This document shows positions 56,417 to 64,000 of a DNA stretch of 64,000 bases, piece by piece. The position numbers were made by a program, and so were the translations under genes. The notes below the pieces were generated by a model. It did not search any database. It saw nothing but the letters and a program-made list of their open reading frames with translations, and was not told the origin of the DNA. This stretch comes from Njordibacter sp028825405. Its GTDB lineage: Bacteria > Pseudomonadota > Gammaproteobacteria > Pseudomonadales > Balneatricaceae. Location: the NCBI RefSeq assembly GCF_047730065.1, contig NZ_CP159829.1:2852001-2916000 (forward strand), given 5' to 3'. The stretch's first letter is position 1, and each line of letters starts with the position of its first letter.

Positions 56417-57562
56417 TTACTCAAGAGTAATCTTACTCAGCCACTCATGCTTTGCTTTCAGAGAATATCCATCGCCATAAGACTCACCGATTGAGTTTCG
56501 GCTCCATCCTCCAAGTGAATCTGTGATCTCTGGTGGACATCCTACCTCCCTCAGACGATCGCGAAATTTATGCCTCATACTATGAACTACAAGGTCATTA
56601 CCAATATTGCTCCGAATCCACTTATTCAGAGTAGCACTGGCTGAATTGGCTAAGCAGGTGCCATTTTTAACGTACCTAGGAAATGCATAATCACCACTAG
56701 AGGTAGCCAGTATTCGCTTAGCAGCCCAAAGTGATGCACCAATAAGAGGTACTTGTCTTTCACTCTGTTTCGTTTTGAGCCTTCTGATAGGGTTCGGTCT
56801 GATGTAAATATAAGGAATAGGGCCACCAATCTTAATGTCGCTAACCTTAAGACCTGTGGCTTCTGCTAACCGCACACCAGTATCTGAAATTAAGGCAGCC
56901 AAGTGCCTAACATCATCATCTGTTGATCTACATTTATCATGAAGCAGCCTAATCTCCATTGTAGAAAAGGGCATTCGCTTTTTAGTATCGTTTAGCTCTG
57001 GAAAGAATACATGTAAAAACGGGTTGGTTGCCTTCAAGCCATACTCACAGATTACGAAATTAACCATAGCTCTAACTGATGCAAATACACGTTTCGCCGA
57101 GCTTGATACTAAACCCCGGTCAAGCAAAGCATCACGCAGCACACCTCTAGCTTTACCATCGTATGAGGTTAGATCATGGTCTCCCACTGCTTCAATTGCA
57201 TAGTTAGTGCTGCGAGTGGCATGACGTATGAACTTAATGCCTTTTTCGCCACCTTTAAGCCTAACGTAGACATCCAGTGCTTCAGATAGAGTAACTCCAC
57301 ACAGATCATTCACAGTGCCAAGGCTTGTTAAGGTTGTTAAAACAGGGATTGGCCACTTTTCAGATCGGAAATGGAGCCATTGCTTCTCCAATTGACCTGT
57401 AACTGATGCTGCTGACTTCAATGCAGCTGAACGTGATCGGGTTTTCAAACTGAAGACAACTCGTTTGCTGGCATACTGCACTGAAACGTCGTCAGGGATT
57501 CGTCTGTTATAGTAAAAAATGCCATCTCTTTGGAGGAGATATTTTGCACCAATGTAACACAT
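56417..57562 (-). CDS. Tyrosine recombinase / phage-type integrase
   Basis: A 381-residue tyrosine recombinase. N-terminal YLLQRDGIFYYNRRIPDDV resembles the AP2/DUF6538-like DNA-binding start of many integrases; a core-binding domain follows (about 90-185), then the catalytic domain with R231, K265, H327-x-x-R330, W353 in place of the second His, and Y362. All key residues are present, so it should be active. The start codon overlaps the right 148-bp arm by one base, so its promoter lies within that repeat. Likely recombinase of the island. Confidence 0.9.
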   Translation of the reverse strand: MCYIGAKYLLQRDGIFYYNRRIPDDVSVQYASKRVVFSLKTRSRSAALKSAASVTGQLEKQWLHFRSEKWPIPVLTTLTSLGTVNDLCGVTLSEALDVYVRLKGGEKGIKFIRHATRSTNYAIEAVGDHDLTSYDGKARGVLRDALLDRGLVSSSAKRVFASVRAMVNFVICEYGLKATNPFLHVFFPELNDTKKRMPFSTMEIRLLHDKCRSTDDDVRHLAALISDTGVRLAEATGLKVSDIKIGGPIPYIYIRPNPIRRLKTKQSERQVPLIGASLWAAKRILATSSGDYAFPRYVKNGTCLANSASATLNKWIRSNIGNDLVVHSMRHKFRDRLREVGCPPEITDSLGGWSRNSIGESYGDGYSLKAKHEWLSKITLE

Positions 57563-57709
57563 TTTGGCTTACACCTATCTTAAACAGCGGCATTCTGGAT
57601 CACGTAAAGTGGAACACCGCAGGTGGTTATTGCTTAAGAAACAACGTGTTATATGTGTATGTGCCCCACGGAAAGTGGAGTAAGCATAGAATTCGGGGCG
57701 CGCCAGGAG
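57562..57709 (-). repeat. Right arm of perfect 148-bp inverted repeat, with the right boundary repeat
   Basis: Reverse complement of 56260-56407. It ends with GGCGCGCCAGGAG (57697-57709), the same orientation as the left boundary at 39123, so it also serves as the candidate right attachment site. Bases 57710-57897 beyond it hold no gene. Confidence 0.95.
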
Positions 57710-57897
57710 AGTGACTTAAACACTAATAATTAAACTATTAAATAAGTAAATCAATAAGTTACAAAACAGTGCTGATGACAATGTACAACTGTAGGGTACT
57801 ACGGGAGGCGCTACGGTCAAGGGTCATTACCCGAACTTGCCAAGACTGCAATCCTTAGGTATGTATTTAATGCATTTCATCTTCTGATTAACGTGAG

Positions 57898-58455
57898 TCA
57901 CAGCACGAAGTCATCATAAGTCTGGTTTATATCTGCCTGCTCTAATCCAATGTACCTCATCGTCACTGCTGGTGACGAGTGGTTCAACACACGAGCAATG
58001 ACTTCCAGTGGAACTCCAGCAACCCACATCGCATAGCCTCGTGTTTTTCTCATTGAGTGCGTACCTAAATGAACGCCAATAATTTCGCCAACTTCTGCAA
58101 ACTTGCGAGCAACAGTTTCGCGCGTAATTGGTTTTAACAGACTTTTTGCACGATTTCCTACAGACTGAAATATATAGTTGTCGTTTGGGTTCAGTGATTG
58201 ACGCTGCTTAACGATAGTCTGCACCTTTTCGTTCAATTTGATGATGCGAGTTTTACCCGTCTTGCCTTCAATGACAGTGATTGTTTCCCCACCAGCAAAG
58301 TCCTCGTAGGTGAGATTGAGCAAGTCACTAATACGCAATGCAAGATTTAATCCCAATTGCCAGATATCGCGGTACGTTTCGTTTCCATGCTTTTCCAACA
58401 TATGACTGACAACTGCAATTTGCTCTGTTGTTTTAACTGCTGCGACTGATTTCAT
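57898..58455 (-). CDS. Single-domain tyrosine recombinase
   Basis: A 185-residue protein that is essentially only a catalytic domain, similar in size to FimB/FimE-type recombinases. The residues R41, K65 or K68, H133, R136, H159 and Y168 make a complete active site. It lies just outside the right island boundary, in the same direction as the integrase. It could serve the region to its right or act on local inversions. The four-residue start choice is not critical. Confidence 0.87.
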   Translation of the reverse strand: MKSVAAVKTTEQIAVVSHMLEKHGNETYRDIWQLGLNLALRISDLLNLTYEDFAGGETITVIEGKTGKTRIIKLNEKVQTIVKQRQSLNPNDNYIFQSVGNRAKSLLKPITRETVARKFAEVGEIIGVHLGTHSMRKTRGYAMWVAGVPLEVIARVLNHSSPAVTMRYIGLEQADINQTYDDFVL

Positions 58456-58470
58456 TGTCTCATTCCTTAA

Positions 58471-58503
58471 TCACACAAATAACTTATTAGTTATATTATG
58501 TGA
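58471..58503. promoter_or_regulatory. Imperfect dyad before the single-domain recombinase gene
   Basis: TCACACAAATAACT ... AGTTATATTATGTGA, an A/T-rich inverted repeat with one indel, lies 16-48 bases before the recombinase start. It is a candidate operator or recombinase-binding site. Confidence 0.35.
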
Positions 58504-59276
58504 TGTAGGACGCTAGGTCAACGGCTATCTAGGATAGGCACTGGGATGGGTTGGTCACACAATTGTATTCTGTGACCAAGAAACCAAAATCGCTGTTTTA
58601 AACGCGTTTTAGCACCATTACTTTTGAAATGCATAAATACATTATACAAATTGAAATAAAAAGGTTAGCACGCCGAAAATAATTGTGCTGCTGAAACTTG
58701 CTAAAACGACAAGGGACGCAAACAGATTATTCAGTTATCTGCTCATCGCACATTCATAAGGCTTAATGTAAGTAATCTGGATGACCTTAAAAACGACACC
58801 TGTTAACAGGTAGTAACGTTAGCGATGTAGGACAGGTTGGTCAGGCTTAAGATGCTTGAATACAGTTAAATAAATAATTTATTTAATTAAAGTGAGTGGG
58901 ACGTCACGCTCTTCGGAGTAACCCACAAAGTCGCAAACAAAATGATGCCTGCATACATCGTTTGTGACTTGCGTAAGACGGCACATAATCGGTGATAGCA
59001 AAACCTACCGGTCCTGAGAAGGTTGTGTCTATGTAGATATTGGAAACTTCAAAGAAAGTAAGCAATAGGTTGCGTCATAGGCGGCGTGACCTATTGTGGC
59101 TTAAAGAAAGACTTTAACTTTAATCATCATTACCAACATTGATGAAAAAAATGACCAACACTAATAAATATAAAAAATAAGACAGTGCTGTATGTGAGCA
59201 GGATTACTGCGAAACATTAAGTGCTGGCTTTATCCGCAGAGCGGATATGAACGAGACAAAAAGGAGTACAACAAAA
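58504..59276. other. Noncoding region with two strong hairpins
   Basis: No ORF is convincing over about 770 bases. Two hairpins stand out on the plus strand: AAGTCGCAAAC/GTTTGTGACTT (58928-58938 with 58960-58970, one G-T pair) and CAATAGGTTGCGTC/GGCGTGACCTATTG (59063-59076 with 59083-59096, three G-T pairs, six-base loop). This may be a structured noncoding RNA or a long leader of the next gene. Confidence 0.4.
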
Positions 59277-59672
59277 ATGACATTTACGGAAGAACTGTAC
59301 CAACATATAAGCAGTCTATATTCAGGAATGACCGTGAGAGGTTTTTCCAAGTTATGTGGCAAAAGCGAAGGTTACTTCGGCAGTATGAAAGCACAAAACC
59401 TAGAACTAGCAACAAGCGCCATTACCAATCTTTTAGAAGAACTAGAGCAGCGAAAGATGATGTTCATATCAATGAACGCGTCAGCCAAACAAATTACCGA
59501 GTTGAGAGATGTACAACTCTTTATTGCAGACGAGATAGCGGCACGACACCACAAATGCATTGAGAACCAAAACTTAAAGATACGGCAGATGTTACTAGAG
59601 GCAGTGAGTAATTTAGCAGACAGAGAACTTGATAACAGAACCCCAACACCTGTTTTCATAGGATTAAATTAA
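59277..59672 (+). CDS. Small unknown protein, possible DNA-binding
   Basis: 131 residues from the ATG at 59277, which has AAGGAG ten bases upstream; an in-frame ATG at 59247 lacks one. The segment VRGFSKLCGKSEGYFGSMKAQ (about 20-40) looks like a helix-turn-helix, and the C-terminal half is helical (QKxxE-rich). I do not recognise a named family. Located next to a recombinase, it could be an excisionase-like or control protein, but that is inference. Confidence 0.55.
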   Translation: MTFTEELYQHISSLYSGMTVRGFSKLCGKSEGYFGSMKAQNLELATSAITNLLEELEQRKMMFISMNASAKQITELRDVQLFIADEIAARHHKCIENQNLKIRQMLLEAVSNLADRELDNRTPTPVFIGLN

Positions 59673-59835
59673 AGCGGCATATAAAGAGCGTAAATGCATC
59701 AAATCGGACCTACCCAGCACGGCAATGCAAACGTTCCAACTATAGGTTGCAGCGTTGCTCTATCCTATTGTGTGTGAGAAAAACCGTGCACTCTTGCGCC
59801 GATATAACCAACTCAAAATAAAGGAGAAATGAACA

Positions 59836-60030
59836 ATGCGATTAAGCGATTTAGAAGAGGAGGCGTATGGACCACAGGACTATAAAAAAATTAAGGCAAA
59901 ACAAGAGAGGGAACGCAAAGACAAACAGACGAAATCGGACCGAGTTAAACGGGAGAGGGGGCAGTTGCAGCGAGCACAACAAAAAGTTAATCAGCAACGG
60001 AGCGACCTTGCACGAGCGGCATCCAATTAA
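59836..60030 (+). CDS. Small highly charged helical protein
   Basis: A 64-residue protein that is almost entirely Lys, Arg, Glu and Gln rich and should form one long helix or coiled coil. AAGGAG precedes the ATG and a strong terminator follows immediately, so this is a real expressed unit. Function unknown. Confidence 0.6.
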   Translation: MRLSDLEEEAYGPQDYKKIKAKQERERKDKQTKSDRVKRERGQLQRAQQKVNQQRSDLARAASN

Positions 60031-60032
60031 GC

Positions 60033-60059
60033 AAAAAGGCACATTAAATGTGCCTTTTT
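60033..60059. terminator. Rho-independent terminator
   Basis: A perfect 12-bp stem AAAAAGGCACAT / ATGTGCCTTTTT with a three-base loop. The A-run and T-run make it usable from both strands. It ends the transcript of the 64-residue gene. Confidence 0.85.
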
Positions 60060-60207
60060 ATTGTCTTAAATAATGATTAATTTAGCGCAAAAATTATCTA
60101 AACTGCCTCTCGGTCTCGACCGGTAAAAATTAAACCCGACCCTCCTATCTATTTTCTGTCACCACTATGTCGTTTGAACATCGAACCTAGTTTGGTATAG
60201 TCATCTA

Positions 60208-60527
60208 ATGAAACTAATCAAAACACTCCTCACCATCCTCTTCATATCACTTCTCTCGCCTCCAAGTTGGAGTATGGATATTGGGGAATTGATGAAACGT
60301 GAAGGTATTTACTACCAAAAGTTCTCTGAAGTTCCATTTACTGGGAAGGTAACATTGTTCATTCAGTTCTAAAGAGGAACAGAGAACGATTAAATAGATT
60401 AGAAGTTCAAAACCAAGAAACAGAAATCGAATATGGGAAAATGGAGTTAGTCTGGTTGAGAGAAGGACAACTATACTTTGACCCAAGAAAGGATGTAATT
60501 GACTACCTGTCTACCGTAGTCAAGTAG
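60208..60527 (+). pseudogene. Truncated MORN/YwqK-type lipoprotein-like gene
   Basis: A 54-residue ORF (60208-60372) begins with a signal peptide (MKLIKTLLTILFISLL) and reads on as KREGIYYQKFSEVPFTGKVT, the usual start of YwqK/MORN-repeat proteins, but stops before any MORN repeat. The following DNA up to 60527 still encodes, in another frame, a REGQLYFDPRK-like tail. I read it as a gene that lost its middle by deletion and frameshift. Confidence 0.5.
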
Positions 60528-60550
60528 TCAATCCATTTCCCGTTTTAGCA

Positions 60551-60587
60551 TTATTATAGAGTCTCTCACCAGTGACTACGGAAGTAC
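60551..60587 (+). repeat. 37-bp direct repeat, left of the DUF4174 gene
   Basis: Matches 61019-61055 with one mismatch; contains TCTCTCACCAGTGACTACGG. It ends just before the start codon of the DUF4174 gene. Confidence 0.85.
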
Positions 60588-60591
60588 TCTA

Positions 60592-61014
60592 ATGAACAGG
60601 ATAAAAGTATTGTGCCTATTGTTAACTTTATTAATGTTTCCAATCATGAGTAATTCAAGTGCAAAAATAAATTTAGAAGAATATATTAATTCATTTTCAT
60701 GGGATAAAAGAATAGTCCTCCTTATTACAAAAGATATTCATTTCATTAATGAAACTGACGATTTTTTTAAAACAAATAGTTGTGAAAATGAAGAAAGAAA
60801 TTTGAAGTACATTAGAATTGTTGGAGATGATATTAATAAATACATTGTTCCAGATAGATATAAGAATAAATATGGACTTTGGTTAATTGGTTATGATGGT
60901 GGAGATAAATCATATTCAAATGACACCTCATTACTAAAAGAAATTCACAATATTATTGATACAATGACAATAAGAAAGAGTGAAATGACTGAACAAAATG
61001 AAAAATGTAATTAA
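60592..61014 (+). CDS. DUF4174 family protein, exported
   Basis: A 140-residue protein with a signal peptide (about 1-24) and the DUF4174 pattern: FSWDKRIVLLIT (about 35-46), a variable middle, ERNLKYIRIVGD, YGLWLIGYDGGDKS (about 95-108) and IIDTMTIRKSEM near the end. The fold is thioredoxin-like without a CxxC. Codon use is very A/T-rich compared with the metabolic genes. It lies between 37-bp direct repeats. Confidence 0.75.
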   Translation: MNRIKVLCLLLTLLMFPIMSNSSAKINLEEYINSFSWDKRIVLLITKDIHFINETDDFFKTNSCENEERNLKYIRIVGDDINKYIVPDRYKNKYGLWLIGYDGGDKSYSNDTSLLKEIHNIIDTMTIRKSEMTEQNEKCN

Positions 61015-61018
61015 GGTT

Positions 61019-61055
61019 TTATTATAGAATCTCTCACCAGTGACTACGGAAGTAC
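61019..61055 (+). repeat. 37-bp direct repeat, right of the DUF4174 gene
   Basis: Second copy of 60551-60587; starts five bases after the DUF4174 stop. The pair brackets exactly one gene, as a cassette would. Confidence 0.85.
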
Positions 61056-61188
61056 AATCACACTCTTTCTCCTCCGCCTTCAATCCTGTATAAATCCGTC
61101 TATAATTATCCTTCTGTCACTTGTTCCCCTTACTCTACCAAACCGATCCAACTGTGATCAAACAACAACTGAAGTAGTTTATAGCGGT

Positions 61189-61452
61189 CTATACATTAGC
61201 CACACAGGCATCATCAATTCGACCAACAAAACCTTCACCGATATCCTCCCCATTTGGATACAAATAATCTACAGACAACGAACCCTTATCCGAATGATTG
61301 AAGTGAAAAGTATATAAAAACTCCTCCCCCTCATAATAATCAATAACTTCTTTTGAAACAGGTTGTCCTAGAGAAACCTGATCCCACTCGTCATTTGTAA
61401 GAATACACTCTCGGTCATCATATCCAATTTCAACAACCACAGATTTCGACAT
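61189..61452 (-). CDS. Small acidic protein
   Basis: 87 residues from the ATG at 61452 (AAGG nine bases upstream; the ATG at 61461 sits directly on that site). Strongly acidic, with no signal or membrane segment. It follows the 170-residue acidic gene with about a dozen bases between. Family not recognised. Confidence 0.55.
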   Translation of the reverse strand: MSKSVVVEIGYDDRECILTNDEWDQVSLGQPVSKEVIDYYEGEEFLYTFHFNHSDKGSLSVDYLYPNGEDIGEGFVGRIDDACVANV

Positions 61453-61463
61453 TCGTATCATCC

Positions 61464-61976
61464 TTATAAAAATTCATCAGAGGGATACAGGTAACGAACT
61501 CCGTCTTCCTCAGACTCAAATACCCCACAGAAATCAACACACAAGTTATCAAAGGAATGACCCGTTCTCTCTTGGAATAAAACTAAAAATTTACCCTCAT
61601 ACTCTAAGGTACACTGGTAAGTGCCAACACAATAATCTGTATCTGGATCCTGACCCCAATCAATCATCATCGACTTAAACTGATCGTATTCTTCATCAGA
61701 CAAAGTTTGATCTCTTTTATACCGACGAAGTCTGAATTGTGGGTCTTCATTGAAGATTTCAATGAATCGTTCTATGTCAGATTCAGTTGGAGACTCCCAT
61801 ATACTTTTGCGTATAAAGCACCCAACATGTTCGTAGTCACTGATCTCATCAACCCCTAAACTGGCTAGCCATTTAGACATAGGTCCATCAGGTCCATTAA
61901 TAAATGCTACATTTTTATCATTGACAAGGTATAGGTGACCTTCTTCATACTGACTTTTACTAATTTCCGTAATCAT
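61464..61976 (-). CDS. Acidic unknown protein, 170 residues
   Basis: A soluble acidic protein with several aromatic and Cys residues and no recognised motif. It lies 51 bases after the YgjP-type peptidase gene, in the same direction as the restriction genes, so it may belong to that operon. Function not known; immunity- or inhibitor-like roles are possible only by analogy with small acidic proteins near defence genes. Confidence 0.55.
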   Translation of the reverse strand: MITEISKSQYEEGHLYLVNDKNVAFINGPDGPMSKWLASLGVDEISDYEHVGCFIRKSIWESPTESDIERFIEIFNEDPQFRLRRYKRDQTLSDEEYDQFKSMMIDWGQDPDTDYCVGTYQCTLEYEGKFLVLFQERTGHSFDNLCVDFCGVFESEEDGVRYLYPSDEFL

Positions 61977-62027
61977 TTTTCATCACAAATAAATCTCGTA
62001 TTCAACACCAGCATTTCTCCACTTTAT

Positions 62028-62723
62028 CTATAAGTCATTCGCCAACTCGTTATGCTTTAACCACTCTTTGCACTCACGCCAATTAGGCACATGACTCTCA
62101 ACATGCTTCCAATATTTACTTGAATGGTTATGTTCCAACATATGGCACAGTTCATGGACAACGACATAATCAACTATGCTATGAGGCGCAAGTATAATTC
62201 TCCAGTTGTATGAGATGTCGCCCTTCAAAGAACAAGACCCCCATCGAGATTTGTAGTTCTTTATAGTGACCGAAGAGGGATTAACTCCAACAACCTTTGC
62301 CAGACGCAATGTCTTTTCACCTAGGCGTTTCTGTGCATGAGACCTATACCAATCCTGAAGTAAGGAACGAATAGTATTCTTTGGGTCTATGTCTGTCTTA
62401 GAGACTGTTGCTTCGACATAACCCCGTCTTAACTTCATTGAAGGTTGGTCGCCTATCAGAACCTTTAACCTATAGTTCTTCCCAAAATAGGTGACGGTCT
62501 CACCACTGATGTATTCTCTTGGTGCAGGAATTGGTCTATTGGACTGCTCCCGAAGTTTGCTTTTAATCCAAGGAGTGCGTTTGGTCACAAGTTCTCGAAT
62601 GCGACCGTCAGACAGAGTCATAGGAACACTGACTTTGACTAGGTCGCCTAACAGACGAATAGACGCTGACTTTTTACGGTCTGTTCTAACCACCTCAACT
62701 TGGAAGGGGAATCCATCCATCAC
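62028..62723 (-). CDS. YgjP/DUF45-type metallopeptidase
   Basis: A 231-residue protein with the zinc-peptidase motif HELCH (about 168-172) and downstream YWKHVESHVPNWRECKEWL, the hallmark of YgjP/DUF45 (M48-like) proteins. WGSC in KSRWGSCSLKGDISYNWR is also conserved. The start is GTG at 62723 or ATG at 62720, overlapping the end of hsdR. Genes of this family are often next to type I restriction hsdR; their job there is not settled. Confidence 0.85.
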   Translation of the reverse strand: MMDGFPFQVEVVRTDRKKSASIRLLGDLVKVSVPMTLSDGRIRELVTKRTPWIKSKLREQSNRPIPAPREYISGETVTYFGKNYRLKVLIGDQPSMKLRRGYVEATVSKTDIDPKNTIRSLLQDWYRSHAQKRLGEKTLRLAKVVGVNPSSVTIKNYKSRWGSCSLKGDISYNWRIILAPHSIVDYVVVHELCHMLEHNHSSKYWKHVESHVPNWRECKEWLKHNELANDL

Positions 62724-64000
62724 TTAAACTTCGTTTCTGCTAAATCCATAAACCGCTCGGTTATGGGTGCCACCAATGATTCGTCAAAGTTTTCAATAAC
62801 CTTGCGTTTGATGTCTCTTTTGACTCTTTTTTGCTCATCCCACTTACTAAAGAAATCAACAATCTGGGTTGCTTCATCTAACATTTGAACCAAGGATTGA
62901 ACCACCTCTTTAACTTTCGACTCTGTGCTGTCACCCAAAGCATCCTTGCCACCAAGTTCAGAAACGAGAATATTATAGAAGGCGAGTTCAGTCGGTGAGA
63001 GACCCAAATCAACTGCTTGTTGCTGGTGGTCAGTCTCGATGTTATCTCTGAAACCCAATAACATTTGAACTAACTCTTCCCATTTATCCCCATATCTTCG
63101 AATAATATCTTCGAGTCGTTCGGACAAGTTTTTATAGTACTCAGGGTCATCCTCTAGGTTAATTTTGATATGATGCTTAATCGCATTTTCAACCTCAGAT
63201 GCCTTAGCACGAGGAGATTTGTGCTGATTGAGAACCTCTTCATAGTTTCCTGCAAGAAGGTCAACTGGAGGTATCTTGGGGTCAATGCCTGTGGAGTAGA
63301 CGTGCTCTTCAATCAGTTCTCGAACCTTTTCTCCTGCACCTGCAATATCCAGTTGCTCATCACGATAGAGGTTTTTAGCACCCACTGAAATCTTACCCAG
63401 TCGCCTTAGGTCTCTGATAAAAGGAGTTGACGCAGGGTCTGGAAGAATAATATCCATTTGTTTTGCAAAGATTTGGAAGTCAGTTTGGAATGACTGCCGT
63501 ATAACTTCATCTTCTAAAGCAAGAATACAGGCATCAAGATCATCTAAGTCCAAACTATCAAAATGAGACAACACCCTTGTGTGTGTATTTTTGAGAACAG
63601 GTATCTCATCCTTCAAATCAACTAATGCGCCCTCAACATCGTCGTTGGAGAAAATCTCTAGTGCTTCAGTAAGGTAGTCAGACAACCCGAAGTAATCGAC
63701 AATGTAACCACGGAACTTGTTTTTGTTAGTTCGGTTAACCCTGGCAATTGCCTGAAGCAGCGTATGGTCGGTGAGTTTTCTATCTAGGTACATTACCTGA
63801 GCAACAGGAGCATCAAAACCAGTTAACAGCATATCCTTCACAATGAGGGTGGAAAGGTCTGACTGACCCTCACCAGTCCCCAGAGGTTTCTTAAAGTCTT
63901 CAATCTGCTTCTTCTGTTTCGTACCGTCTGTGTAATCCCAGAAACGCTTCTCATCATTGTGATCACCAGAAATAATCACTGCTGATTGAGGCGCTTCCAA
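62720..64000 (-). CDS. hsdR: Type I restriction enzyme R subunit, C-terminal part
   Basis: 426 residues are visible; the gene runs off the right edge, so the nuclease and first helicase domains lie outside. The start of the visible part is the end of the second RecA-like domain with LIVKDMLLTGFDAPVAQVMYL (helicase motif V) and QAIARVNRTN (motif VI). The rest is the helical C-terminal region that binds the methylase core. With HsdM/HsdS it would cleave unmodified DNA; those genes are not in the window. Confidence 0.85.
   Translation of the reverse strand: MEAPQSAVIISGDHNDEKRFWDYTDGTKQKKQIEDFKKPLGTGEGQSDLSTLIVKDMLLTGFDAPVAQVMYLDRKLTDHTLLQAIARVNRTNKNKFRGYIVDYFGLSDYLTEALEIFSNDDVEGALVDLKDEIPVLKNTHTRVLSHFDSLDLDDLDACILALEDEVIRQSFQTDFQIFAKQMDIILPDPASTPFIRDLRRLGKISVGAKNLYRDEQLDIAGAGEKVRELIEEHVYSTGIDPKIPPVDLLAGNYEEVLNQHKSPRAKASEVENAIKHHIKINLEDDPEYYKNLSERLEDIIRRYGDKWEELVQMLLGFRDNIETDHQQQAVDLGLSPTELAFYNILVSELGGKDALGDSTESKVKEVVQSLVQMLDEATQIVDFFSKWDEQKRVKRDIKRKVIENFDESLVAPITERFMDLAETKFK

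Larger units (their letters stand above)
39123..57709. mobile_element. Candidate tyrosine-recombinase island with TPR-methyltransferase units
   Basis: An 18.6-kb segment bounded by direct 13-base copies of GGCGCGCCAGGAG at 39123 and 57697. It contains four TPR-methyltransferase genes, a small membrane gene, an FkbM methyltransferase gene and an integrase gene next to the right end. Its G+C is visibly lower than in the metabolic genes to the left, and it is full of long direct and inverted repeats. Integration between intergenic sequences (not a tRNA) is implied. Boundaries are inferred from the repeats; mobility itself is not shown. Confidence 0.6.

Overview
The window looks like chromosome of a marine heterotrophic proteobacterium, probably a gammaproteobacterium (not proven; no rRNA or other phylogenetic marker is present). 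Supporting signs are moderate G+C, dense catabolic gene sets for methylated amines and amino acids, malonyl-CoA decarboxylase, a B12-riboswitch cobalt locus, and a large Mrp-type cation/proton antiporter operon.

Bases 1-38150 are core or metabolic DNA: the 3' end of a sulfatase/LTA-synthase-like gene; a cobalamin-riboswitch operon (cbtB, cbtA, an unknown ORF, a NicO/UreH-like metal permease); a branched-chain aminotransferase; an FAD oxidoreductase; a six-gene minus-strand unit (amino-acid ABC ATPase and permease, AhpD-like, 2OG-Fe(II) oxygenase, XRE-cupin regulator, M29/NicX-like protein) divergent from its binding protein, a GST and a creatininase-family hydrolase; a trans-sulfuration-type PLP enzyme; a dimethylglycine/sarcosine dehydrogenase plus MttB-like protein with a divergent LysR regulator; malonyl-CoA decarboxylase; three small membrane proteins; a CUT1 ABC transporter with two different GlpS/GlpT-like ATPases, a Zn alcohol dehydrogenase and a divergent AcoR-type regulator; and a nine-gene Mrp-like antiporter operon with three NuoL/M/N-type subunits.

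Bases 39123-57709 form what I read as an undescribed tyrosine-recombinase island. It is bounded by direct copies of GGCGCGCCAGGAG. It holds four paralogous TPR-methyltransferase genes of 848-984 codons with shared 5' regions of up to 750 bp, near-identical N-termini and a variable middle. Genes 1 and 4 point inwards from the ends. An FkbM methyltransferase gene sits between 145-bp inverted repeats, and the integrase gene sits between perfect 148-bp inverted repeats. The three GGCGCGCC palindromes I found in the window all lie at segment boundaries. Each TPR gene has a 5' hairpin whose base pairs covary between copies. The layout suggests a modular, possibly invertible, surface- or protein-modification island.

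Bases 57710-64000 are a second accessory region: a catalytic-domain-only tyrosine recombinase, a structured noncoding stretch, small orphan genes, a truncated MORN/YwqK-like pseudogene, a DUF4174 gene between 37-bp direct repeats, two small acidic proteins, a YgjP-type metallopeptidase and the C-terminal part of a type I restriction HsdR subunit running off the right edge.
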